Assembly: GCF_018873765.1 (NCBI RefSeq)
Contig: NC_057917.1
Location: 53,127,464-53,191,463, forward strand
DNA: 64,000 nucleotides
Direction: 5' to 3'
Source: Telopea speciosissima
Lineage: Eukaryota; Streptophyta; Magnoliopsida; Proteales; Proteaceae
The position numbers and the translations under genes were made by a program. Positions 54,214 to 64,000 of this stretch are shown one piece after another. The notes under the pieces were generated by a model. The model was not told where the DNA came from. It did no database searches and was given only the letters and a program-made list of their open reading frames with translations. Each line of letters begins with the position of its first letter. The stretch's first letter is position 1.

Positions 54214-56169
54214 TAGAGGACCCCCCCCCTCCCCCCTCATCCCCTTACTCTAGAATCTGTAACAGCTTCCAAGAAGATTTGAGTCTCTTTTAATTTACAT
54301 AACGATTTACCAGATTTTGTAAATCCTAGTAAAGAAATTTACCTAATCCCATTTCACACTTGGAGAAACTATTTCATCTCTCCATTCGTGTGTTAAGTTG
54401 GTGCCTATTCCATAGGTTCCATTACGTTTTCATCCCTTTATTCATCTCTAGTAGCCCAAGGTTTGGTTTGTCTACTAGTATTTAGTTCCTTTGAAGCCCA
54501 TTTTCCATTTATTTTTTACTTATAAGACTACAAGGCCCATTTGGGGTCTGGCCCATGGTTGTGGTCTCTCTGTCAATAAATCTTAATAAGGGGTGTAAAT
54601 TGGTCCAGTTATTTGTAATCGGTCCGGTTTCCAGCTCTAAGGTGTCAGGACTCAGGACTAGATTTGAACCAATAAGCTTACCAGTTCCAAAGCTAGGATT
54701 TAGGACCATTAACTAATGGGCAGGCCGGTTACAGTTGGGGTTCCTAAATGGTTCTAAGAACTATTATAATGTTTTAAATTTTCAAAAAAAAAAAAAAAAC
54801 TTCTTTTCCTAACTAGTGTAATAGTACCCTCTTAACAAACCTGGTTCTCCTGTTCAGGTTATCATATTAATAAAATGAACTATTTGCAAGTGATGAATTA
54901 CAGAAAACATAAATAATCTATATGAAGTTTAAGGAATAACATAGAAAAATAGGATGTATTGAATAATGCTCACAATTGTATTTTGGTTAAGGGAAAAACA
55001 AAAAGGCTAGGTGGTCACGTGGTTCCTATGCCCAGAAATAGGAGTGCGCAATATTACCACTCAACCCCAGTGAAATAAAAAATCTCATCAAGACATGTCC
55101 CTGCGCATGCTCTCATTGGCCCTCGCACTAGCGCATGCGCTACATTAATTTATATATGAGGTCAATCATGTCTCCAACTTTCTAGTTTCCTTCCCCCTTC
55201 GACTTCCCCTTCTCTTAAAATTTAAGAAGTATATGTGTAATATGGTAGGGATTTACGATTTCGAGTTAGGATGTGGATTTATTCTAGTTCCAGCAGTTCC
55301 AATTCCTAGTTGGTCTATCAGTTTTGAAATCGTTTGGGAGACCAATAACTTAATCGATAGATCCAGAACCAGACCAATAACTTAATTGGTAGATCCAGAA
55401 CCGGACCAATAAGCTATTGGGTGAATCGATTCCTAAATGGATCAGTTTTTGTCAAATTCCTGGTTCGGGTCCAAAGTTGATACCTTAGTCAAATGATTGA
55501 AAATTACAGGTAAAGGTGGCCACTTGAGCAAGTTCACCCAAACATACCAAAGACGATTTTTTTTCACCTGCGGTTCCCTTGCTCGGTACGGTTCCCTAGT
55601 GCCTCTAATAAAAGGGGGTGGATCCCATCCGGGCAATGCGTTCGGTCAAGAGGTGGAATGGTCATTTCAACCCCCCCTAATGAGAGGAACCGCACAATTG
55701 TACCGGTCAGCGAACCTCAGGGGATAAAGGTCCCACCAAAGACTAACCCAGAAAAACTGAAAAACACAAGCCCAGGATTGGGCTTGGGCTAAAAAACTAG
55801 AACCCGAGGGTTTGTTGGTTTGGGCTTGGATTGGTGATGCTTAGATAACCTGAAACCTGCCGGAGCCCAAGCTCTTGCTAAGCTGTGGGCGGTTTGTTGG
55901 GCTGGGCTTGGATTGATGATCAGGTAACCTGAAACCCACCCCAGCCTGAGCACGAGCTCAGCTGCGGGCTTAAATTATTTCGCTTGGGTTCGAGCCCATG
56001 TTATTCCTCCCCCCCCAAAAAAAAAAAAAGAACAGAAAGAAAGAAAGAAAGAAAGCAAGCAAGTGTAGCTAATGTGGGCTTAACCCAATTGCATTCAGAG
56101 AGAGCCATATTAACAGTTTAATTCCACAAGGGAACTTAATGACTTAGCCGGCTGTTGAAAATGAAATAT
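54214..56169. other. Gene-free interval with one MITE
   Basis: No gene was recognised. 54590-54760 and 55280-55470 are rich in variants of ACCGGTCC/AATTGGTAGATCCAGAACC, with a direct repeat of about 45 bp around 55340-55410. The MITE at 55555-55728 is listed separately. Confidence 0.45.
55555..55728. mobile_element. MITE-like inverted repeat
   Basis: The left arm is CTGCGGTTCCCTTGCTCGGTACGGTTCC in parts; the right arm reversed is CTGAGGTTCGCTGACCGGTAC, later GCGGTTCCTCTCATTAGG. Similar sequence lies at 47070-47220. Bounds are approximate. Confidence 0.4.
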
Positions 56170-56182
56170 AATAATACGATGC

Positions 56183-56430
56183 AGAAAAGAATGGAAGTCA
56201 CACACAACAATCACACAATGAACATAAAGATTTATGTGGTTCGACAAGATTGCCTGTGTTTACGGTGAGATGAGATTTGTTTTACTATCAATGGAGAATA
56301 AGATTATAGCCACTCGTCTTCACACCTCTGTCAAATTTTGTTACAGAAAAAGAACTCTCGCTACATATTTATCGTGAAACCCTATACAAGAATTTTATTG
56401 AAATACCTATATAGTTCTTAAAAAAATTTC
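56183..56430 (-). repeat. Copia LTR remnant, minus strand
   Basis: The reverse complement of this stretch carries the same ordered blocks as the LTR at 36.4-36.6 kb: a TATAGGGTTTCACGATAAAT-like promoter region, CTCCATTGATAG, and CGAACCACATAAATC. Confidence 0.5.
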
Positions 56431-56639
56431 TTCCTGCATGGACCCACTGGTTCACCAAAGTCTAGGCAGAATCATCAATAAACACACGAGGGAGTCTCTT
56501 AATTGTGGATCCAGAAAAAATTGAGTGGGTTATGTTTGGAAGGTAAGAAAAAAAAATAATAATAATAATGATAACAATAACTATTAGTTTACGTGTGTAT
56601 CTCTCTTTCCGTTCCTTTTCCTTACTTTCAAATACGAGG

Positions 56640-57162
56640 GCCTAACAATCGATTTTGTCCTATTTCAATCCGGCTGAACCAATTTCGAATTGAAAATGGG
56701 TGAAATCGAAGCGCGGGGGTAGAAAATTATTTAATTGTTTTCAAGTTGGTCGATTGTATATTTGTCTTCTATCGGTTTCAGTCCGGATGCGGATTCAATG
56801 CAATTTTCAGTTGGTTCCATAACATCACAACCGAAGCTAGACTGATAGGGAATCGGTACGGTTAGAATTTTTTTTTTTTGTTTTCTGTTCAAATTCAGCC
56901 AGTTTGACCAGTTTGGTTTGGGGTTCGACACTCCGACTTCCGAACATGGGAGGGTGAACCAAAGCATATGAATAGAATCCGAATTTAAAAAATCGGAAAC
57001 AAATCAATGAATTAGTCCATTGGAATTGGTTGAGCCATGATCGACCTGAACAATTTTGGTCAATTCCCGCTAATTTTGCCCGGTTTTCAGACGATTCTTA
57101 TCGATTTCAACCAATTCGAAACAAAACCGGCTCTGACCGATTCGAATTTCTTTTTTGAAACC
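56640..57162. mobile_element. Possible Mutator-like element, CGATTTCGGTTT-word type
   Basis: The right edge reversed reads AAGGTTTCAAAAAAGAAATTC, close to the AAGGTTCTAAAACTC terminus of the element at 10807. The body is made of variants of GAATCGGTTTCAGTC. The left edge and a target duplication were not found. Confidence 0.3.
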
Positions 57163-57223
57163 TTGATAGAAATCCCTTAATCAGATACTATTTTTTTTTT
57201 TTTGGGATAAGTTAATCAGATAC

Positions 57224-57425
57224 TACCTTAGTTAGTAAATACGCATATAATACGCGTATTATATGCGTACCCAAATTTTTAAACGTATAATACTCCCGTC
57301 CCCATATTTTTTCATATTTTTATAAAAAAATGTGTTTTTTAATCGATCGAGTATTATACTCGTATAATATGTGTATTATACTCTAATATGCATATTATAC
57401 TCGTATAATATGCATATTATACATT
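57224..57425. repeat. Degenerate CGTATTATACG word array
   Basis: Many overlapping variants of CGTATAATACGCGTATTATA and ATATGCATATTATACTCG occur, highly palindromic. A second, weaker patch of the same words lies at about 58250-58390, so the two may be the ends of one element enclosing 57426-58249. Confidence 0.45.
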
Positions 57426-57553
57426 TTTAAAAAAAAAAAATACCCAAAAGATTAGAATTTAGGGAAACGATTTCACTTTCCCTTTCGTCCCTTTCGATTT
57501 GCGTTGAACATTCAACCGTAGCAGGCAACACTGTTGCCGCAACTGTAGCCGCC

Positions 57554-57782
57554 CTCCATCTCCAATCATCCTCCCCATCTCTGTTCAACAAAGCGGCACT
57601 TAAGTCTTGTACTCTCCTCTTGTTTTTCTGGTCTTTGAACTTTGAGTGAAGCAAGAATCGATATGCCCCAACTTGCATAGCCGCCCTAGCCTCCATCTCC
57701 AATCATCCTCCCCATCTCTGTTCAACAAAGCGGCACTTAAGTCTTGTACTCTCCTCTTGTTTTTCTGGTCTTTGAACTTTGA
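57554..57782. repeat. Direct duplication of 92 bp
   Basis: 57554-57645 and 57691-57782 appear identical by eye (CTCCATCTCCAATCATCCTC ... CTTTGAACTTTGA), spaced 137 bp apart. No gene was recognised around them. Confidence 0.8.
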
Positions 57783-58565
57783 TGGTGGTAGTGAAGCAAA
57801 TGAATCTGGTGTGATATTGGCGAGAACGGCTCAATCTCTATTCTATTTTATTCTTGTTTTTCTGTCTCTTGTAGCTAATGTGTACAGTGGAGATCCATAT
57901 CTGGAACTCTCCCTCTTGTCTTGTGTTGGTTAATTAGTGGGAACTCATCCCCCTTCACAAGAACACATCTGGTTAAAAATATATGGTTATCTCATTGTAG
58001 ATAGAAAGAAATGTAATGTTGGAAGAATGATTTAATGATAAGGTAATCAACTTGCTCATTTCATTTTCAGATAATCTACATTCATTTCTTGTAGATTATT
58101 GATATTTTGGTATGTTAAATGATAATCTTAGAGATGTTATATAGCATATTATATTATTGTGTTTATTTTAGTTCATAAAATCATGATATTATTTTGTTTA
58201 TTAGGTGATGAATGCATGTTATATAATGAATATATGTCCGTTGTTTTAAAAGTATTATTATCATCAATGTCATATTATATTCGTATTAAACGCGTACCGT
58301 ATTATTACCATATGCATTTTATGAAGTCAAATTTTTTAAAAATATTATTACCGTCTAGTCCGTTTAATTGCCGTACGTATCCGTTCTCGTTCAATTGCTG
58401 TTCCCCTATTGAAATGACATGTAAAAGGTTATGGCTATAGGCCTATAGCTCATTGACATGAAGTCTCGTGAACCATTGAATCTTCTCAGATAATTTCTCA
58501 AAGGTCCAATCCAGACTAAAAGACGACAGGAAAGATTAAATATGAGTCTGACCCTAGAGAAGAGG

Positions 58566-58699
58566 GAATCCAAAGAAATTTTTTGATTTTTCGGTGGGGA
58601 GTAATTCAAAGAAATTCTCTCTCTCTCTCTTTCAATCCAAAGAAATTTTTTGATTTTTCGGTGGGGAGTAATTCAAAGAAATTCTCTCTCTCTCTCTCT
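58566..58699. repeat. Tandem duplication, 67-bp period, upstream of the 58.9-kb gene
   Basis: AATCCAAAGAAATTTTTTGA ... TTCTCTCTCTCTC occurs at 58566-58632 and again at 58633-58699, essentially identical. It adds a second CT-rich tract in the proximal promoter or 5' UTR region of the gene at 58945. Confidence 0.85.
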
Positions 58700-58944
58700 T
58701 TCTCTCTTTCTCCTTTTATGACTTTTGAAATTGAGAAAGGGAACAAAGGGTCCGTTTTCTGGTCCAGTGGACCGTTGAAGCTTTTGCTCCTCCCTCTTTC
58801 CTTCCTTTTTATTAGACCGTTGGAGGATCAAACTTCATAATAAGGGTTAACGAAACGAAATCGAATCTCTCCTTTTTCTTCCGTGACGAGGACACGAAGC
58901 AGCCAACACCCAACAGAGGTGGAAGTGTAGAACGGCAATTAACC

Positions 58945-59868
58945 ATGGCAGAGATTTCTGGAGCCGTACCACGGCTCAGGAATCACACTCTTCAATCTCT
59001 CCTTGCAGCCTTTGATCCAAAGGCTTTTCTGCTTTCTAAGAATTCAACATCCTCCCAAAGCTCAAATTCAGAAACCATGGTCGACTCTACTTCTGCTCTG
59101 CAACAAAACAATCTGCCAAGAAGTCACAATCTTGATCCCAAGGCCTTTCTCCTCTCTAGGAATTCTACTTTAACTTCTCTCGGGAACTCGAATTCAGCAG
59201 CCAAGGAGGAGGAGATTACCATTGCCCAGCCACCAAAAACCCATAAGCCGAGTCACCCTCTAGAATCTCTCTATGCAACACTTGATCCCAATGCTTCCAT
59301 CCATACTCTGAATTCGACCTCCTCCTCTTTACCCGAGCTGCTAGAATTCACCCTGGCTGATTTTGCTGTAGAAAGAGGGCCGAGATACAGGGCTTACGCT
59401 GAACTGAGAGAATCCAAGCTAAGGAGCAAACACAATATGATGATCAAGGATGTACCAGAGTCGACAGTGACGTCTCCCAAGAAAAGGGTAACTTTCCAAG
59501 GGCCAGTTGCAGGCCGTGCGAGGAATGGAACGTCAGTAGTTACTCGATCGGTGCCGGATTTCTCAGCCATTCTGAGGAAAGAGAACAGAAGGCCCCCATC
59601 ACCGACATTGCCGTCCATATTGGAGATGACACCACCACTTTCTTCTAAGACTTCGAAATTGAGCGTGGCGACATCGAAACTGGGTAGTAAATCGACCAAT
59701 GCAATGGAGAAGAAGGGTGGGGGAGCATTGATGAGAAAGAGTTACGCCAGCGTTGAGGAGCTGAAAGGACTGTCTTCTGCTGTTGCCTCTGCCATTAATG
59801 GAGAGAGCAGAGGCGGGAAGGGCAGCCGAGGGATCAATCGAACTGTTTTAGGCTACAGACACTACTGA
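58945..59868 (+). CDS. Uncharacterised plant protein, 307 aa, with triplicated DPKAFLLSxNST motif
   Basis: This is an intron-less frame of 307 codons with good codon structure and a CCATGG start context. I do not recognise a named family. Three internal repeats are visible: DPKAFLLSKNST (24-35), DPKAFLLSRNST (64-75) and the more divergent DPNASIHTLNST (114-125). Each is preceded by a similar Leu-rich lead (TLQSLLAAF, RSHNL, PLESLYATL). A folded-looking stretch follows (LLEFTLADFAVERGPRYRAYAELRE, seen in parts at 132-156), then a basic KKRVTFQGPV (179-188) and Ser/Pro/Lys-rich disorder. The well-conserved-looking end has RKSYASVEELKGLSSAV (264-280) and RTVLGYRHY (299-307). The composition, basic and Ser-rich without membrane segments or signal peptide, suggests a nuclear or cytoskeletal partner, which is inference only. 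Confidence 0.8.
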   Translation: MAEISGAVPRLRNHTLQSLLAAFDPKAFLLSKNSTSSQSSNSETMVDSTSALQQNNLPRSHNLDPKAFLLSRNSTLTSLGNSNSAAKEEEITIAQPPKTHKPSHPLESLYATLDPNASIHTLNSTSSSLPELLEFTLADFAVERGPRYRAYAELRESKLRSKHNMMIKDVPESTVTSPKKRVTFQGPVAGRARNGTSVVTRSVPDFSAILRKENRRPPSPTLPSILEMTPPLSSKTSKLSVATSKLGSKSTNAMEKKGGGALMRKSYASVEELKGLSSAVASAINGESRGGKGSRGINRTVLGYRHY

Positions 59869-60120
59869 TTGTGGAGCTGTGGTCCCATTCTTCCCATACA
59901 CAATGCGCTTCTCTTTTTTATTTTTCTACTTAACCGTATAAATGTTTCGTACCTTCTCTTCTTCCTTGTTTTGAGAGAATTGGTGTTTCCTTCTATTTCT
60001 CATTCTTTCACGGATTGATTGTGGATTTTATATTCTTCTTTTCTTCAATACCTTTTCCTTTTCCACGTGTATGAAGCTATAAACTGAAAAGTCATGTATA
60101 AAAAGCTGGAATTGATGATA

Positions 60121-60126
60121 AATAAA
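60121..60126 (+). terminator. AATAAA polyadenylation signal of the 58.9-kb gene
   Basis: AATAAA lies about 250 bp after the stop at 59868, following an A/T- and T-rich 3' region. Confidence 0.5.
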
Positions 60127-60129
60127 AGA

Positions 60130-61136
60130 GTTGGAATTTCTTAGCTGTAAGTGGATGATCTATAGCTGTGAATCTCTTTTTTGAGCTTTTTCTTCTGTCC
60201 AGTAAGTACGGGATCAAGCCGGCATGATTCAATGGCTAAGGTAACTGTTAACTGATATGATGATGTCTGCAGACATTTGGATATCAATAGGCCTTCCTCA
60301 GGTGTACAGAAAAGAGAAAGCCATTGATTCTCCTGTATATGTATTATGTAGAATGAAACCCAAATGAAAATTCATCAATGCAACTGCAATTTGTAACTGA
60401 CTTGCTACATCTCTTCTCACTGGGCAGTTGAGGTTCAGCTACCCTACCCTCAACTATCATTGAGGATATTCTTCACTGTCCAATTCGGCCACCATGCGAT
60501 GAAGCCATGAGTTTGCACTCTTAACTGCTAGACATGTTACTCCCATCACCGTGGTGTATCATGCTTCCTCAGCCACACTATGAATTCTGCTCCATCTCCT
60601 GCCCCTTTTTCTGAAGAAGTTTCTGCTTCCATAGAAAAACCCATATAGCTTCTGTTTGACCTTTCCCAAATACAGAACAAAATCACTTAGCATGACCCCT
60701 ACCATGAGCCATGCTAGGGTTTACTACACTCTAACCAAGTTAATTTTTAATGACAGAAGAAACTCAGAGGGATAAACCTGAAGTGAAATGCAAGTGCAAG
60801 TGCTCAAACATTAGAACAAAGAAGAAAAAATAACAAGGGTTACAGTAAATTTAGCAATTATAATTTATCAGAGGAGCCAATCATTTTGTACAAAAAAATT
60901 CCATGCTGTCCAGGATTGACTGGGTGCCGAGTCATGATTAACCCTGCGGTTACAATTGACGGATGTCAGGGTGAGGTGCAAAGTTGACAAGCTGTGTAGC
61001 TTCTACAAGTCAAAATAGCTGTCCCTGTCGCTGAGAATCAGAAGAAATTCCCCACCCCCCACTCCCGTATTGCAAAGGTCAGTCATCTGCCCTGTAACTC
61101 ATACATAGTCAATATGATTGTCTCCATAGATGAGAT
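60130..61136. other. Intergenic, convergent genes on both sides
   Basis: No further gene was recognised. It separates the plus-strand gene ending at 59868 from the minus-strand gene ending at 61137, and must contain both 3' UTR ends. Confidence 0.5.
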
Positions 61137-62131
61137 TCAAATGGAACTCCCTCTGTGTGGCAAGAGGTCAATAACCATTTCATTGATTAGGAGTTTAAGT
61201 ATGTATTGCTCTATTTCAGCCCCAGTCTCAAATGCTTCAACCTCAAAATGCATCCATTTCCCCGAGGAATCACTCATTTCCCTATCTATTATCTCATCCG
61301 TGTTCCTTCCAGCTAAATCTGTCCATATTCTAATCTCCTCGTTAACCTTCCTCCCTAAACTCTCTCTCCTCATCCCTGATCGCAAATTTTTCCAACTTTT
61401 GAACCCCATTTTACAGCAATGGCCATATTTCAAGTCCAGACACTCTATCATACAGTCGAAAAGGAACTTCCTCAGTTGGTTACCCTCTTTGGCTTGCATG
61501 AAACCCAGTCTGCAGTCGGAACTTCTAGACAGTGCATCAAAAAGAATCTCCAACTCCGAAAGGAAAATTGGGCCTAGAACGAAGTCTTCCTTACCAACAC
61601 TTGGAGAAGCATTTCCAAACAACAATTCAGCATTCAGTAAAACCTCCCTGGCATGGTTGAGTTTGTCTCCATCTAGTCCAATTTCAGCAAGGCCTATACT
61701 GTCTAATAACTTGGAAATGGAGCAGAAGGAATTTGTCACCACCTCCCTTCCAACACTCCCTTGGCTGAAAGAGGTTGCAGAATCCAAAAGATCAGCATCA
61801 GCACCTGATGTCTGATGTAGGTCATAGAAGCAATCCATGGGCTCTGGCTGCATCTTGCATCCTGGGACAAGAAGCACGTAAGAAAAAACTGTAGAAATTA
61901 AGATTTATATAACTAGGAAATAAACTCTTTAAAGATTTAGGCACAAGTTCAATTGCTTAAAACCTTATTCCCAAAAATCTAACGCAGATTCTTACCTGAG
62001 CCACCATCAAGACTGTCAGAGAGACAAGTATCAGTAGAGAAAGAAGCTTCAAGAACTGACAAAGGGCTGGGATGTTCCCCATCCCCAGAAAGAGGCAAGC
62101 CAACTGAAACTGTAACTGCCTTTGCTTCTGT
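61137..62131 (-). CDS. DUF4378 (TRM/LONGIFOLIA-like) protein, last two exons
   Basis: Two minus-strand exons are visible, 62131-61996 and 61861-61137 (stop TGA), separated by a 134-bp GT-AG intron; they join in frame (..DGGSG|CKMQPEP..). The first carries EHPSPLSVLEASF, the (Q)PSPVSVLE-type motif that precedes the C-terminal domain in these proteins. The second encodes a DUF4378 domain: FLSELEILFDAL, LRKFLFDCMIECLDLKYG, GRKVNEEIRIWTDLAG, and the closing KWMHFEVEAFETGAEIEQYI followed by LKLLINEMVIDLL. TRM proteins recruit TON1/PP2A to cortical microtubules and shape cells; whether this copy does so is inferred from family only. Upstream exons, expected to hold the large N-terminal part, were not found between 62132 and 64000 and probably lie beyond the window. 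The acceptor before 62131 (CTCTCTTTTCAG) is clear. Confidence 0.85.
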
Positions 62132-62670
62132 CTGAAAAGAGAGGAAATCAATGAACTAAAATTAGGTGGAGATAGTAAATGCCACAGCATGCATTGGTTA
62201 AGATACAAAATGACAGAATCTAAAACTCGTACACAAAAAGCATTTAAAATATGCATGTCAAACCATAAGTACAGGGAGCATGCATAAATGAAAATCGGGT
62301 TTGCCATTTCTATTTACTTAAGCCACTTATAGAAAAGCAAACTCCATCAGGCCTCTACGAACTGATTTGACCTTTTTTTTTTGTTTCTTCCAAGTAGTTA
62401 TCCTTTTCCTTTTCAGTTCTCACCTTTGTTTCAGTTACTCAAGCATGTTTAGTTCTGTGGTGTACCCTTGGGACCATTTTGAGAATCTTCCATAAGTAGA
62501 AACATTCAATTTCCTTAATGTCACATGTTGAATCTTGCACTTATTCCAAAATACCAAATTTCCTTGACCTTTTATCCCATAAACAATTAAATTAGTTAAT
62601 TGTACATTAAGGCATGATTCAAGGTAATAGTTATGAGATTCTTTTCTCTTCACCAGTCTGGAATAGAATA

Positions 62671-62837
62671 AAAAAAGGCATACCCAGTGCACGAAGCTCC
62701 CGCCATTGTGGGGTCTGGGGAGGGTCATAATGTACGCAGCCTTACCCCTGCTTTCGAAAAGAGGCTGTTTCCAGACTCGAACCCGTGACCTCTTGGTCAC
62801 AATGGAGCAACTGTAACCGTTGCACCAAGGCCCGCCC
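62671..62837 (-). mobile_element. Au-type SINE upstream in the DUF4378 gene
   Basis: The minus strand has the A box region GCCTTGGTGCAACGGTTACA, the B box GGTTCGAGTCTGG, the body GGGGTAAGGCTGCGTACATT, and ends GCCTTTTTT. It is flanked by a perfect 21-bp duplication starting TCACCAGTCTGG (62650-62670 and 62838-62858). It probably lies in an intron of the DUF4378 gene, same strand. Confidence 0.92.
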
Positions 62838-62858
62838 TCACCAGTCTGGAATAGAATA

Positions 62859-63393
62859 GCAACTAAAAATCAAAATTGACAATTGGAAAACAATAGGCAG
62901 CATTATTTTCCTATAATATACTCATAATTCCTCAGATACTTTATTTTTTTTCCCATTCCAAATTCAATCCACACCAACTTTAATAAGAATAAGCATCATT
63001 TTCAGAAGGGTAAATTACGTAACACCCCCTGAAAATGGAACGATACTCAAGTCACCCCCTCTTATTTGAAAATACTCATCCATCCCCCCCTAGAGTAACG
63101 GTGTTAACTTAAAACAATCCAAAAACTGAAAAGACAATTTTAACCTCAACCAAAATAAGAAAAACAATGACAATTGAGGTACCCAACGTTTGTAGAAAAT
63201 GCACTTAAAATACCCAAATCTCTCTACTCTCTCGCCCTCTCTGTCTTTCTCTGTAACTGACCCTAGACCCCCTTATCATACGCCCAGTCTCGAGCAATGA
63301 GATCCGAGATCCTTCAATCCCTCTGAAACTTACTTTTCTTTTCCAAACGTTAGGGACCTGCTCACCTTTAAGGCTGCAATTTACCCAACTAAA
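62859..63393. other. No gene; partial Mutator-like MITE end at 63008
   Basis: 63008 starts GGGTAAATTACGTAACACCC, and the next 120 bp follow the left half of the MITE at 41119 (GATACTCAAGTCACCCCC, CGGTGTTAAC). A matching right end was not convincingly found. 63210-63260 is CT-rich. Confidence 0.5.
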
Positions 63394-64000
63394 GTGGTAG
63401 TTCTAGTTAGCTGTTGCAGAATCTCTTTTCGTTTGCTCTCGCATTCTCTCAAGTCTCAACTGAAACGAAACAATGCGTTTTGGATTCTGCACTTTGGAGA
63501 GATTAGGTATGCGATCGCTCTTCTTTTATTCATTATTCAGGAGATTCAAGCCCAGATCCAACTCCAACATCAACAGCAACACATGGCTGCCATGAGATCT
63601 TCCAGATTCAAGCCATCAGATCTGTGATCTTCAAGGAAAGCTCGAGACAGTCCGACGCCTGAGATCTCTAGCATCGACAGTAGATCCCATAGCCTTCTGG
63701 GACGCTGTGAAAAGGCAGTTTCTGTCGGCTTCAACGTCTCTCCTCCATGCGATAGGCAGAAAAGAATTGCTTTTTCCATGAAAAGGCAATTTCTTTGGGG
63801 GAAAACTAATATCGATCCAATGGCTTGGGAGGACAAGAAGTGTCCTGGTGAATCTCGTTTCCCTCCTTTCTGGGCTCGCTTACAATGGGATCTCTAATAA
63901 GAGAAGAACTCTGAAAACCGAGACAGAACTTCAGACAGAGCGTCTCCCTTGATCTACATTGACCGTATAAAGGTTACAGAGTAAGGTCTGATGGCTGCCA
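63394..64000 (+). other. Possible coding or gene-like DNA, unresolved
   Basis: A candidate plus-strand intron (GATTAG|GTATGC ... TTATTCAG|GAGATTC, 63507-63540) precedes a Gln/His-rich stretch (IQAQIQLQHQQQHMAAM) that ends at TGA near 63625. Another frame from 63627 stays open to about 63896. No family was recognised on either strand. It could be an exon of a neighbouring gene, a captured fragment or noise. Confidence 0.25.

Noticed and set aside
61114..61815. 233-codon plus-strand frame
   Set aside because: Antisense shadow of the DUF4378 exon; the minus strand has the conserved domain and correct splice sites.
62671..62837. tRNA gene
   Set aside because: Same reason as the SINE at 20421; the A and B boxes belong to the SINE head.
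63008..63386. A complete second copy of the MITE at 41119, because 63376-63386 reads CAATTTACCC
   Set aside because: The right part does not otherwise match the family and no target duplication is present; kept only as a left-end fragment.
1..64000. CRISPR array, bacterial operon or rRNA genes
   Set aside because: No regularly spaced identical repeats with unique spacers and no rRNA signature; everything recognised is plant nuclear.

Overview
This window is nuclear DNA of a flowering plant. The evidence is spliced genes with GT-AG introns, a GIS/ZFP8-type C2H2 regulator, an ARG1-like DnaJ gene, an Au-type SINE, plant RTE-type LINEs, Ty1/copia LTR retrotransposons, a Tourist-like MITE and Mutator-like MITEs. 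The species cannot be named from the sequence. Host coding sequence is a few percent of the 64 kb; most of the remainder that can be recognised is nested transposable elements.

Layout. 1-5.75 kb is a decayed minus-strand copia element broken by a nest: a solo LTR inside its reverse transcriptase, a small non-autonomous LTR element inside that solo LTR, a second solo LTR further upstream, a truncated RTE LINE, and the end of a Mutator-like element. 7.27-9.30 kb is a two-LTR non-autonomous retrotransposon with an open 149-codon frame of unknown function. 9.52-11.51 kb holds another solo LTR and a Mutator-like element.

12.24-30.28 kb (+) carries nine exons of a DnaJ16/ARG1-like co-chaperone gene. 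Exons 4 and 5 of this set are separated by a 15.9 kb intron packed with elements: solo LTRs, a nearly full-length RTE with a SINE and a DNA element inside it, gene-like fragments, and several Mutator-like elements. The J-domain exons were not found in the window, so the gene either starts further left or is truncated.

31.0-35.7 kb is a complete but dead copia element with both LTRs, and 37.2-39.7 kb is an internally deleted copia with a perfect target duplication. 39.7-47.6 kb has no recognised gene, only MITEs and LTR remnants. 47.89-48.64 kb (+) is an intron-less GIS/ZFP8-like zinc-finger gene with an EAR motif and a good TATA box. 49-58.5 kb is again gene-free. 58.95-59.87 kb (+) is an intron-less gene for an uncharacterised, probably disordered protein. 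61.14-62.13 kb (-) holds the last two exons of a DUF4378 (TRM/LONGIFOLIA-like) gene, with a fresh SINE just upstream.

The most unusual signal is a set of short Mutator-like elements with 9-bp target duplications. Their interiors are homologous, but their ends are arrays of different short palindromic words (GAGATCTCGG-like, GATATATCGC-like, GCCTAGGCG-like). A second theme is that several otherwise different LTR families share the termini TGATGCAG...CATTA or CATCA.
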